This document shows, in pieces, positions 18,301 to 26,378 of a DNA stretch of 46,874 bases (its first letter is position 1; each line of letters opens with the position of its first letter). The stretch is taken from assembly GCA_910584685.1 (NCBI GenBank), contig CAJUAO010000022.1:1-46874 (forward strand), in the 5' to 3' direction. The notes below the pieces were generated by a model. It did not search any database, was not told where the DNA came from, and saw only the letters and a list, made by a program, of their open reading frames with translations. Position numbers and translations under genes: made by a program. This DNA is from an uncultured Lachnospiraceae bacterium (GTDB lineage: Bacteria; Bacillota; Clostridia; Lachnospirales; Lachnospiraceae).

Positions 18301-18785
18301 TTAAGCTTCATGTCCATGTAGGGCTTTTCCTTTGTGTGCTCCATAATACTTTCAAAGCTGCTTAAATCTATTCCATAGGAATAAAGCTCCGATATGGCTG
18401 ATTTCATTTCCTCCACAAATCCCGGCTGGCAGGCCTTTCGCCTGTATATGTTAAGCTTATCCATGTTTTCCTCTATTACACGCTTAAGAATCAGGGTTTT
18501 TCCTGTGTCATCCAATATAGATAAATTTGAAATTCCAAGCTCCTCAAACACCCTGAATGCAAGCCTGTTAAAGCTGACTATATCTATGTTAAGCACGCCG
18601 TGATTAGAATGTCTGTCTACAACAGCCTTCTGGGTTTCCATTGTAAACTGTTCAGGAACTACTATAATATAATTATTATTTATATGCTCTCCGGCTTCCC
18701 TTATCGCCTTATCTAAAACATATGTAGTTTTTCCATAGCCGCTCCCGCCAAGTACAAGCCTTATGGAGCCTTTATTTTTATCCAT
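15387..18785 (-). CDS. addB: ATP-dependent helicase/nuclease subunit B
   Basis: Second AddAB subunit, 1132 residues from this start. Walker A-like GGSGYGKTT lies at 13-21. A C-terminal RecB-type nuclease carries IDYKSGS (Asp925-Lys927). An iron-sulfur cluster is expected from Cys1091, Cys1094 and Cys1100 (CDYCSYKEIC) plus a cysteine in AACGYAHF, the known AddB arrangement. I prefer the Met at 18783-18785, with AAGGG nine bases upstream; an ATG six codons earlier (18803) has no ribosome binding site. It is the first gene of the addBA operon and is divergent from the FMN-binding-like gene at 18912. Confidence 0.95.
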   Translation of the reverse strand: MDKNKGSIRLVLGGSGYGKTTYVLDKAIREAGEHINNNYIIVVPEQFTMETQKAVVDRHSNHGVLNIDIVSFNRLAFRVFEELGISNLSILDDTGKTLILKRVIEENMDKLNIYRRKACQPGFVEEMKSAISELYSYGIDLSSFESIMEHTKEKPYMDMKLKDIGLIYKLFREALGEKYITKEEILKKLCQVMEKSQLMKNSEFFFDGFTGFTPVQEELLGILLDSGRKLTVTITISPEEAYKLTETGFREIKEQELFNLSKTTINKLYTLAADRQVSIAGEDVIITGENNSYRYNEDRELSYIERNIFRSSGLESGCDSRGEVRIAPLDNPIREAEAAAAYINKRVRNEGLRYRDFAIITGDLDTYRKLIETAFRDNDIPFFMDNKRRLIFNPCVNAIRQALLMISDNFSYESVFGFLKCGISGIEREKIDLLENYVLEYGIRGFNRYSQDFTKFGKGLREEELCAINDIREAFFEIIRDFKESVSGRNKTVRDYTNGVYELMESLDIYNILKKYEEGFKKEGRLSLAKEYEQTYALLINLLDKLAELMGDIKINISEYARLLDSGLEEIKVGVIPLNVDTVVIGDIRRTRLADIRELIVLGVNDGIIPMVSDKGGLFTGKDRSFLKGIGVELSPGARENIFIQRFYLYQNLTKPSDRLILTYSHTSASGKALRPSYLINTIRDMYTDKDALPLHMREDNIYTKELGIRYIAENFSGDKEMTLLQKELFTYFYKDKELRKKLMKVVEGGDFSCYTGRIDEAVARVLYGKDMVKSATRLERYAACGYAHFIMYGLKLAERRIYEVSAADVGIMYHRVIELFSKEMKKEGLSFRTVSDREREELLNRCMEQVKEGAYGDVFFDTERNKYLLRRIREVSSKTVWAISEHIKAGNFEPEDFELTFSDGRIDRVDALEQDGKCFVKIIDYKSGSKRFDIDEVMSGLQIQLIYYMGAVLDIEQKKRKTETVPAGAFYFNIKSPYIERLPDSDGDDTDNEKYRRALLEEYRQSGLVNSDSQVASEMDLSLREGNNKSLIIPIKAQEMNIGIGKSFMSGRNFNDIIEYVRSKTEKMCDTILEGDIETNPYIKAGRTPCDYCSYKEICTFNEKYTGGRHRKINKHEPEEILDILKRYPKS

Positions 18786-18824
18786 TTTCCAATACCCTTC
18801 CATTAATATTTAAAAGCTGTTTTA

Positions 18825-18852
18825 ATAATATTCTATCATATTTACCGTCCAA
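18825..18852 (-). promoter_or_regulatory. Predicted addBA promoter
   Basis: Minus strand: TTGGAC (18847-18852), 16-base spacer, TATTAT (18825-18830), about 40 bases before the addB start. It is a moderate match to sigma-A. A small inverted repeat GTGCA/TGCAC (18883-18887/18893-18897) lies on the other side, just before the divergent plus-strand gene. Confidence 0.4.
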
Positions 18853-18911
18853 AAAAAATACAATATATAAAGAATCAAAATCGTGCATAAACTGCACAGA
18901 AATGAGGCTAT

Positions 18912-19340
18912 ATGAGTGACAATCCTAAGATAATGGTCTTTCAGCTCAAGGAGCTTATATACACGCTTATATTTATTGTACTTGGAATACTTTTAATATT
19001 TCTTTTAGTTTATATGTTTTTACATAATGATGATGAAGAAGCCGCCGATACCTCATATACACCCGGCACATACTCCTCTGCCATGACAATAGGAAGTATT
19101 CCTGTGGAGGTTTCCGTTAAGGTTGACTCTGACAGAATAATTGATATTGAGCTAATGCCTGTAGAGGATACTGTAGAAACCATGTATCCCCTTTTACAGT
19201 CCTCCCTTAACAATATAAAAGACCAGATAATATCCTCTCAAAGCCTTGAGAATATATATCTGACCTCAGATAGTATTTATACATATAACGTGCTGATGGA
19301 CGCCATCAGCACTGCCTTAAGCAAAGCTACCTCTCATTAG
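18912..19340 (+). CDS. Small membrane-anchored FMN-binding-like protein
   Basis: A 142-residue protein with one transmembrane segment (about 13-38), then an acidic linker (NDDEEAAD) and a single extracytoplasmic domain. That domain begins YTPGTYSSAM and continues VEVSVKVDSDRIIDIEL, which resembles the start of FMN_bind domains (PF04205). The usual SGAT motif that accepts flavin is not visible, so covalent flavinylation is unlikely. An AATGAGG site precedes the ATG. It is divergent from addB and its 3' end overlaps the convergent membrane gene by 14 bases. The fold assignment is tentative. Confidence 0.6.
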   Translation: MSDNPKIMVFQLKELIYTLIFIVLGILLIFLLVYMFLHNDDEEAADTSYTPGTYSSAMTIGSIPVEVSVKVDSDRIIDIELMPVEDTVETMYPLLQSSLNNIKDQIISSQSLENIYLTSDSIYTYNVLMDAISTALSKATSH

Positions 19341-20283
19341 CGTTAAGATGCCTCACTGTCTTTTCTGATTTCATGGCAAGTATTACGCTTAACGCCACCA
19401 AAACCAAACCAAATATAATATATGCTGTGTCAGGATGAGACGACTTTACAAAATCCCTCGGAATAATAATAAGGGAATATACCACAAAGAAAAGCTGCGC
19501 CAATGTATTTAAGCCATAGGCTATTCTGCTTATTAAATGCATTCGCCTGCTGCTTATCAACGCCATACATACGGACACTGCAAGCACAGCTATGGACGTT
19601 ATTGTCCCTGCTATATAAACAGCATTATATATACCTGAATACATACTGTTATCACTTAAATCAAACCTGCTGAAATACTCTATCTCTGATGCAAAATAGT
19701 AAGACAGCATAAAGGCTGACAACGATATAATATAATATGCAATTCCTATAGCTGCAATATATTTTCTCGTATTTTTTTCATTTGTCATTTTCTCCGGAAT
19801 ATCCTTTGCCAGTCTTTTGCCGTCAAAATATTTATTTCCATTATATGCAAGGACAAATGTTAAAATGCTTGTAATTACTACAAGAAAGCTTACAATAAGC
19901 TGGATAATAAATATGGCGGCAGTATAGCCGTCCTCCCATTCCTTACAGGTTCCGGCTACAGTTACGGCAGATACATAAAGGCTTATAACTCCGACTATAA
20001 AAGAAAGTACTGAAAGCACCCTTCTTATCCGTACTGCTCCCTCATACTCCCCCTTCCTTCCCATAAGCGAGCCTATAAAGAGAAGAAATACCAGTATAAT
20101 ACCTGTCACAAACACTGTATAGAGAGCAAATATCTTATTATCCTCCCCGTCAGCCTCATTCATTATATCTGCAATATATATTCCAAGCCCTGCTATAACC
20201 AGCATAAAAATTAAATTCATAAAATTAAGCAGACCTGTCATTTTTCCATAGTATTCTCTTACATCCTTTAAGCTTGTATTCAT
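19327..20283 (-). CDS. Polytopic membrane protein, 8 predicted TM segments (unknown)
   Basis: A 318-residue integral membrane protein with about eight hydrophobic helices (near 20-41, 51-74, 87-110, 121-147, 175-199, 218-243, 252-274, 287-304). A charged cytoplasmic-type loop lies between helices 4 and 5 (NKYFDGKRLAKDIPEKM). I do not recognise a family or a catalytic or transport motif. It is the last gene of the minus-strand run that includes nadE, 12 bases after its stop, so it is probably co-transcribed. Its 3' end overlaps that of the convergent FMN-binding-like gene. Confidence 0.75.
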   Translation of the reverse strand: MNTSLKDVREYYGKMTGLLNFMNLIFMLVIAGLGIYIADIMNEADGEDNKIFALYTVFVTGIILVFLLFIGSLMGRKGEYEGAVRIRRVLSVLSFIVGVISLYVSAVTVAGTCKEWEDGYTAAIFIIQLIVSFLVVITSILTFVLAYNGNKYFDGKRLAKDIPEKMTNEKNTRKYIAAIGIAYYIISLSAFMLSYYFASEIEYFSRFDLSDNSMYSGIYNAVYIAGTITSIAVLAVSVCMALISSRRMHLISRIAYGLNTLAQLFFVVYSLIIIPRDFVKSSHPDTAYIIFGLVLVALSVILAMKSEKTVRHLNANER

Positions 20284-20295
20284 CTTTTCCCCTTT

Positions 20296-22269
20296 CTACT
20301 CTGCGGATAATTTCTCAAGCTGATTTAGCCAAAGGGCGGCGCAGGCGTCGCTAGGCATTCTCAAATCTCCCCTCGGCGACACGGTTACGCTTCCCACCTT
20401 CACGCCGTCAGGAATACATGAACGCTTAAACTGCTGGGAAAAAAATCTTCTGTAGAACACCTTCAGCCATTTCAATATGGTTTTTTTATCATATACCAGT
20501 TCAAACGCCTTTAATGACATATAATATATCTTCCCAGGCTCAAATCCAAATCTTAAAACATTGTACATAAAGAAATCATGAAGCTCATAAGGTCCCACTA
20601 AATCCTCTGTCTTCTGCGCAATCTCCCCATTATCCTCTGGTGGAAGAAGCTCAGGACTTACAGGCGTGTCAAGGACATCATACAACACCTTTTTCAGTGT
20701 GTCGTCCTCGCATGTATCTGCATAATATCTTACCAAATGCCTTACCAGCGTCTTTGGCACGGATGAATTTACTCCGTACATTGACATGTGGTCCCCATTG
20801 TAGGTTGCCCACCCAAGGGCAAGCTCAGACATATCTCCTGTTCCTATAACCATTCCGTTTGTTTCATTTGCAATATCCATAAGCAGATATGTTCTCTGTC
20901 TTGCCTGGGCATTTTCGTAGGTTACATCCTTTATATTTTTGTCATGTCCTATATCCTCAAAATGCTTGTTTACTGCATCTGCTATAGATATTTCCCTGAA
21001 GGACACCCCAAGCTTTTGTATAAGGGTAACCGCATTGTTATATGTTCTGTCTGTAGTGCCAAAGCCCGGCATGGTTACCGCTATAACAGACTTTCTGTCC
21101 TTTCCTAAAAAGTCAAATGCTTTCACTGTAACAAGAAGAGCAAGCGTTGAATCAAGACCTCCTGAAATACCTATCACTGCCGTATCCCCGTGAGTGTGAG
21201 CCAGCCTTTTTTTAAGTCCCATAGCCTGAAGGGTAAGTATTTCATTGCATCTTTTTTCCCTTTCCTCCATATTTGACGGCACAAAGGGCGCATTGTCAAT
21301 ATTCCTTAAAAGAGAAGTCTCCTCCGTTCTGTCCTTTAAATTCTTAAATGAAAAGCCTGCTACTCTGTAGTCTGCTATTCCTGCCATAGAATATATACTG
21401 TCTGACGCTTCCTGCATGTTGTCAGGATATGTGTTCATCCGTCTTCTCTCTGCCGAAAGCTTGTCCACATCTATATCTGCAAATACAGACTGATTGATAA
21501 ATCTTGTACTTTCCGCCATAATACTGCCATTCTCACATATAAGATTATGGCCTGAGAATACCATATCAGTAGTAGACTCACCCTCTCCGGCGGAGGCGTA
21601 CACATATCCGCACACAAGCCTTGCGGACTGGCTTGACACAAGACCTTTCCTGTATACATCCTTGCATACTGTCTCGTCACCGGCAGACAGATTAGCTATA
21701 ATGGTTGCTCCCGCTATGGCGTGGGACATAGACGGCGGTATAGGCACCCATAAGTCCTCGCATATTTCAACAGCAATTTTCATATTTTCCACATTTTTGC
21801 AATCAAATATAATATTTGTTCCAAAGGGCACGGTCTGTCCGTTAAACTCAATATCCTTTATCTTCCTGAAGCCTCCCGTAAAATGCCTTGCCTCATAAAA
21901 CTCCGAGTAATTAGGAATATTTGTCTTTGGCACTATTCCAAGTACAGCTCCGTCATATAGTACGGCTGCAGCATTGTACAGCTTACTGTCATTTATCATA
22001 GGAAATCCCACAATCACCACAATATCCTTATCAGTAATATACTGCGCTATTCTTTCTACGGCACAGCCTGCCTCCTTTAGCATGGCCGACTGTAAAAACA
22101 AATCACCGCATGTATACCCTGTAATACACAACTCAGGAAACACAGCTACCCTTGCTTCCTTTTCCACCGCCTCATCTATGCATTTTAATATTTCTTCCGT
22201 ATTAAATTCAACGTCTGCCACCCTTAAATAAGGCGTTATGGCGGCTACCCTGACAAATCCGTAATCCAT
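20296..22269 (-). CDS. nadE: Glutamine-dependent NAD(+) synthetase
   Basis: Makes NAD from nicotinate adenine dinucleotide with ATP, using ammonia released from glutamine. 657 residues in two domains. The N-terminal nitrilase-type glutaminase has the triad Glu46 (FPELCITGY), Lys115 (PKTNIPNY) and Cys170 (ICEDLW). The C-terminal synthetase has the ATP pyrophosphatase loop SGGLDS (369-374) and the downstream GTGDMSELALGW block. This is the long, channelled form like that of Mycobacterium and yeast, not the short ammonia-dependent NadE. It starts 19 bases after the UDP-sugar pyrophosphorylase stop. Confidence 0.95.
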   Translation of the reverse strand: MDYGFVRVAAITPYLRVADVEFNTEEILKCIDEAVEKEARVAVFPELCITGYTCGDLFLQSAMLKEAGCAVERIAQYITDKDIVVIVGFPMINDSKLYNAAAVLYDGAVLGIVPKTNIPNYSEFYEARHFTGGFRKIKDIEFNGQTVPFGTNIIFDCKNVENMKIAVEICEDLWVPIPPSMSHAIAGATIIANLSAGDETVCKDVYRKGLVSSQSARLVCGYVYASAGEGESTTDMVFSGHNLICENGSIMAESTRFINQSVFADIDVDKLSAERRRMNTYPDNMQEASDSIYSMAGIADYRVAGFSFKNLKDRTEETSLLRNIDNAPFVPSNMEEREKRCNEILTLQAMGLKKRLAHTHGDTAVIGISGGLDSTLALLVTVKAFDFLGKDRKSVIAVTMPGFGTTDRTYNNAVTLIQKLGVSFREISIADAVNKHFEDIGHDKNIKDVTYENAQARQRTYLLMDIANETNGMVIGTGDMSELALGWATYNGDHMSMYGVNSSVPKTLVRHLVRYYADTCEDDTLKKVLYDVLDTPVSPELLPPEDNGEIAQKTEDLVGPYELHDFFMYNVLRFGFEPGKIYYMSLKAFELVYDKKTILKWLKVFYRRFFSQQFKRSCIPDGVKVGSVTVSPRGDLRMPSDACAALWLNQLEKLSAE

Positions 22270-22288
22270 ATCTGCCTCCTAAATCTGT

Positions 22289-23515
22289 CTACAGCTCTAC
22301 GCCGTTTTTCTTTAAAAGCTCCCTTGCCGTATCAACTGAATCTATACCTGTCTTATTTTTTATTGGCGCAAATTCCTTTTCTCTTCTTACCTCGAAAGGA
22401 AGACAACTTTTCATAAGATGTATCATATCAAGAATAAGTGTCTCAAACTTATATCCGTTTGGACTGTCGGGCTTTATGAGCTGTCCGTTTTCATCCATAT
22501 AAGGTATCTTTTTTTTCACAACATGAAGAGGCATTGATTCCTCCATAATTTTTTCCAGCTCCTTCACGTTGAAAAGATAATTCAGTATTACGCCGTAATT
22601 ATACGCAGGCTCTCCCTTTTCATCCTTTGCGTTCATAAGCTCCTCCGTAAGCTCATAATACTCCACTATAGAAGGCTTTCCATCCTCAAGGCACATTACT
22701 CCCACATTCTCATCAGGACTTGCCTTTTTCACTACCTTAGAGCCTGCTGCAAAACCTTTTTCTATCACTGCTCCCACAAAAACAGGGTCGGCAATTCTCT
22801 GAAGCACATTGTCTACTGCAAATACGTTAAGCCATTCTATTCCTGAATTTTTTACCTTTTCTAAAGCTCCTGACCTGTCCATGGATATAAACCATCCGCC
22901 GTTTCCGTTTGGAGAGGTTGACATTCTGCTCCTTGACTCCATATAAATCTTTCCGTTATAATCTGCCGCCGGAGCCATCTCCTGCTTAAAAAAGGTTATA
23001 TATTCCTTATTATATCCAAAATAATTCTTTTCCTTGAAAAAACCTATTGTTGACTCATGATTTTTATCACTTGTCATAATAAAAAGATGTATCCATGAGC
23101 CTGTTATATCCACTGCATCCATTAAATTTCTTACTATACGCTCAAAAATATATACATCCCTTGTCTCTCCTATATTGTACATACCCTTTGGAGCATCGGA
23201 GCCAAGCCTTGTACCCATGCCTCCCGCCAAAAGCACTGCTCCTACCTTGCCTGATTTTATGGCGCTTACACCTGCATTAAAATACAATTCCTTATTTTCC
23301 TCTATCTCACTAAGCTGCATTACAGAGAGAGGCGTTATACTGCCTTTTTTTACGCTTTTTCCTCCATCTGCACATAATTCCACCATAGAGAAATCCGTTT
23401 CCTCTATCTGGGTAAGAAGTTCATTTTTTTCATCCTCTGTCAGCTCGTCAAAATATTTAAGAAGATGTGTCTGTCCATACTTTTCAAGCTTTTTCTTTAC
23501 AATACTGATATCCAT
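22289..23515 (-). CDS. UDPGP-family UTP--sugar-1-phosphate uridylyltransferase
   Basis: Nucleotidyltransferase making a UDP-sugar from UTP and a sugar 1-phosphate, 408 residues. It belongs to the eukaryotic-like UDPGP/UAP1 group (PF01704), not the bacterial GalU group. The nucleotide loop is LAGGMGTRLG (96-105) with PKG following (Lys110), a middle block EMAPAADYNGKIYMES, and a VDNVL block for metal and sugar binding. Whether it uses glucose-1-P or N-acetylglucosamine-1-P cannot be decided from sequence alone. It lies between the M18 peptidase and nadE on the minus strand. Confidence 0.85.
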   Translation of the reverse strand: MDISIVKKKLEKYGQTHLLKYFDELTEDEKNELLTQIEETDFSMVELCADGGKSVKKGSITPLSVMQLSEIEENKELYFNAGVSAIKSGKVGAVLLAGGMGTRLGSDAPKGMYNIGETRDVYIFERIVRNLMDAVDITGSWIHLFIMTSDKNHESTIGFFKEKNYFGYNKEYITFFKQEMAPAADYNGKIYMESRSRMSTSPNGNGGWFISMDRSGALEKVKNSGIEWLNVFAVDNVLQRIADPVFVGAVIEKGFAAGSKVVKKASPDENVGVMCLEDGKPSIVEYYELTEELMNAKDEKGEPAYNYGVILNYLFNVKELEKIMEESMPLHVVKKKIPYMDENGQLIKPDSPNGYKFETLILDMIHLMKSCLPFEVRREKEFAPIKNKTGIDSVDTARELLKKNGVEL

Positions 23516-23533
23516 TTATATTACCCCGCAATA

Positions 23534-23606
23534 CTGCCCAGCATATAAAAGTGAAAGAACGGGCAGCCTGCGCTTTCCTTCCTTCGTAATAATTCCTTTC
23601 ACTTTT
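23534..23606 (-). promoter_or_regulatory. Interleaved inverted repeats upstream of the UDPGP gene
   Basis: In the 110-base gap between the M18 peptidase and UDPGP genes, an 11-bp inverted repeat AAAAGTGAAAG/CTTTCACTTTT (23547-23557/23596-23606) interleaves with CTGCCC/GGGCAG (23534-23539/23561-23566). One arm of the first lies inside the loop of the second. The two stems would therefore form a pseudoknot or compete, as in an attenuator leader. No matching riboswitch class is recognised. Confidence 0.4.
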
Positions 23607-23625
23607 CTTTAACTTCCCCACGGCT

Positions 23626-25005
23626 CTATGCATTCTTAATAAACGCCTTATAGCCCTTCATTGTCTCATATATATCTGCCTTGCATGTAACCTCATATGG
23701 CGCGTGCATGTTTAATACAGGCACCCCGCAGTCAATAACCTCCATATCATATAAGGCCAGTATATAAGCTATTGTACCTCCGCCGCCTGCATCTACCCTG
23801 CCAAGCTCTCCTGTCTGAATTGATATGTCATTCTCCTCCATTATTTTTCTCACCTTGGCAATATACTCGGCATTTGCATCATTTGAGTTGTACTTCCCGT
23901 TTACGCCGGTAAACTTATTAAAAACCATTCCATTTCCCATATACGCCGAGCTGTTTTTTTCAAAATAAGGCCAGTATATGGGGTTATATGCCGCGCTTAC
24001 ATCTGAAGACAGCATTTTTGAGGCTGCCAGACATCTTCTAAGCTTTATCTCGCTGTAATCTCCCATAAGATTAATTATCTCGGCAACAGTATTTTCAAAA
24101 AATCTCGACATCATGCCTGTTGCTCCCACACTTCCAATTTCTTCCTTATCCACCAGAAGACAGCATGCTGTCTTTTTTACTCCGTCAGTCTTAAGCATAG
24201 CTGCAAGTGATGTATATGCGCATACCCTGTCATCCTGTCCATAAGCCATAATCATGCTCTCATCTATACCTGCATCCCTTGCCCTGCCTGCCGGAACAAG
24301 CTCAAATTCCGCAGAAATAAAATCAGCCTCATCCATATCGTATTTCTTCTTCAATATTTTTAATATATTTGCCTTTACGGCATCCTTTTCCTCACCGGAA
24401 AGAGGCTTCGTACCTACAATTATATCGAGATTTTCTCCCTCCACAGCCTTTGCTGCCTTTTTGTCCATCTGCTCTCCTGCCAGATGGACAAGCAAATCTG
24501 AAACAAACACAACGGGGCCTTTCTTATCCTCTCCAATAACAACCTCCGTCACCTCTCCGTTTGTTTTAGCCACTACTCCGTGTATTGCAAGAGGCGTAGC
24601 AGCCCACTGGTACTTTTTTATTCCTCCGTAATAATGCGTGTCAAAATAAGCTAAGCCTTCCTTCTCAAGCATTGGATTCTGCTTAACGTCTAACCTTGGA
24701 GAATCAATATGGGCTCCAAGTATATTCATGCCGTTTTCTATATTTTCTGTTCCAATAATAAAAAGCGCTAATGACTTTCCCATGTTTACGGCATAAATTT
24801 TATCTCCCGGGGTAAGGCTCTTTCCTTTTTCAATGTATTCCTTTATGTTCCTGTAGCCTGCAGCCTCTGCCAGCTTTATTGAAACCTTGACACACTCCCG
24901 CTCTGTCTTTCCCTCATTAAGAAAGTCCTTATAAGCTTTACATAAGGACTCAATTTCTTTTATCTGCTTATTTTTATATTTTTTCCATGCGCTTACTCTT
25001 TCCAC
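23626..25005 (-). CDS. M18 family zinc aminopeptidase
   Basis: Cytosolic metallo-aminopeptidase of the aspartyl aminopeptidase/aminopeptidase I family, 459 residues. Dinuclear zinc ligands and catalytic residues are visible: His99 and Asp101 in GAHIDSPRLD, Asp258 in GQDDRV, Glu288 and Glu289 in VDKEEIGS, Asp335 in SSDVSAAYNP, and His434 in NMHAPYEV. The start codon is GTG at 25003-25005, with AGGAG eight bases upstream. It follows the L,D-transpeptidase gene by 33 bases. Family assignment is secure; substrate preference (Asp/Glu against general) is not determinable. Confidence 0.93.
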   Translation of the reverse strand: MERVSAWKKYKNKQIKEIESLCKAYKDFLNEGKTERECVKVSIKLAEAAGYRNIKEYIEKGKSLTPGDKIYAVNMGKSLALFIIGTENIENGMNILGAHIDSPRLDVKQNPMLEKEGLAYFDTHYYGGIKKYQWAATPLAIHGVVAKTNGEVTEVVIGEDKKGPVVFVSDLLVHLAGEQMDKKAAKAVEGENLDIIVGTKPLSGEEKDAVKANILKILKKKYDMDEADFISAEFELVPAGRARDAGIDESMIMAYGQDDRVCAYTSLAAMLKTDGVKKTACCLLVDKEEIGSVGATGMMSRFFENTVAEIINLMGDYSEIKLRRCLAASKMLSSDVSAAYNPIYWPYFEKNSSAYMGNGMVFNKFTGVNGKYNSNDANAEYIAKVRKIMEENDISIQTGELGRVDAGGGGTIAYILALYDMEVIDCGVPVLNMHAPYEVTCKADIYETMKGYKAFIKNA

Positions 25006-25038
25006 CTGCGTATCTCCTGTATTTATATTACATATTAG

Positions 25039-26280
25039 TTATTTTATGGTAATTTCTACGGTTATCTCGTCGCCTCTTCCAAGAACATCCTTTACCTTAT
25101 ATGTCACGGTATAAACTCCCGGTATATTTACATCTACCTCCCCCTCAACCACTATATGGTCAGTAATATCATTTCCACATGTATCCACTGCGGTGATTCC
25201 TTTCATAACGGTGTAATCGTCATATTCATAAACAACTTTATTTGACGCTCCCGATATAACAGGAAGCTTATCATTCCATGGATTTTCCGGGTCCGGGTCC
25301 GTAGGGTCCCAAAGCGTTCCCTCAGGAACCTTTATTGTTTCAGGCTTGCCAAGAGGGCCTTCATCCTCTCCGTCATATATGGTTACTACCGTTCCTTCAC
25401 CACAGTTATCATATATCCACTTTGCGTCTGCCGTAGTAAGCCTCACGCAGCCATGGGACACGCTCTCTCCCAGCTTGTTATAATCCTCGGCGCTGAGTGT
25501 ATCCTTTTTACGCTCTGTATACGTTGATGAATGAAACAATATAGCCCCTGTTATCCTTGTACAATACTGACCGTAGGAGCTAAACTGCAATGTTGCAAAC
25601 TTAAACTTGTCGCTAAGGGTAAAGGTGCCGAGAGGAGTGTTCTCACCTCCCGTAGAGCATCTCATGGCCTTAACAGGCACATTATAATTGCCCGTCTCAT
25701 CATAGGTATAAATTGTAACCGTATTTAACAGCCTGTTTAAGCTGATAGAATAAAGAGGCTGGTTAAGTAAAACCTTCGGCAGCTTATCCTCTATATTATT
25801 ATCATCATTTTCTTCGTTATTTATTATTTTATCAGTTTCGTCCTCTCTGTTATCTTCATTAGATGTATTCCATGTAACAGCGCCAATATTTATGGTATTT
25901 TCCTCCACCGGGTAATTATCCCACGGCTCAAGGGCCGAAACTCCGGTTTCATCACCCCATACGCTCTGAAGATAATTCTTATTAAACATATACAATAAAA
26001 TAAAGCTCACTGCCAGAAAAGTACATTCAAACTTTAATATGTCGGCTCTGTTTTTTCTGCAAAATGAATAAAGTGGAGAGAATATCCTTTTAAAAAAGCC
26101 TCCAATCATCACGCATACAAACCTTAAGGGTGCAAAAAGATAACCTGTCAGCTTAAAGATAAAATCCTTAAGGTAACAGCTTAAAATAATAACGGCAAAC
26201 AGGACCATAATAGTGCTTTTTTTAAGCTTATGGTCCTTTGCAAACCTTGCAGTTCTTTTTAGAGCAGTTTTTCTGTTCAT
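25039..26280 (-). CDS. L,D-transpeptidase (YkuD) with C-terminal Ig-like domain
   Basis: Extracytoplasmic peptidoglycan cross-linking or anchoring enzyme, 413 residues. The N-terminus is unusual, with hydrophobic segments near 23-60 and 82-98 that suggest two or three membrane passes rather than a simple signal anchor. An acidic linker (about 110-168) leads to a YkuD domain (about 175-305) with His250 and the catalytic motif SHGCVR (275-280, Cys278). The last 80 or so residues are a DUF5011-like Ig domain (about 335-413) similar in kind to those on the GH25 protein. A GGAAGG site lies 5 bases before the ATG. It is the first gene of the run that continues to nadE. Confidence 0.92.
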   Translation of the reverse strand: MNRKTALKRTARFAKDHKLKKSTIMVLFAVIILSCYLKDFIFKLTGYLFAPLRFVCVMIGGFFKRIFSPLYSFCRKNRADILKFECTFLAVSFILLYMFNKNYLQSVWGDETGVSALEPWDNYPVEENTINIGAVTWNTSNEDNREDETDKIINNEENDDNNIEDKLPKVLLNQPLYSISLNRLLNTVTIYTYDETGNYNVPVKAMRCSTGGENTPLGTFTLSDKFKFATLQFSSYGQYCTRITGAILFHSSTYTERKKDTLSAEDYNKLGESVSHGCVRLTTADAKWIYDNCGEGTVVTIYDGEDEGPLGKPETIKVPEGTLWDPTDPDPENPWNDKLPVISGASNKVVYEYDDYTVMKGITAVDTCGNDITDHIVVEGEVDVNIPGVYTVTYKVKDVLGRGDEITVEITIK

Positions 26281-26378
26281 CTATACCTTCCATTCTTTTT
26301 TATATTCTTCTTCAAAGATAACATATTATATCAAATACTGCAACCCCAAAGTTTCGCCGTAAAGGGCGCTTTAGCTTA

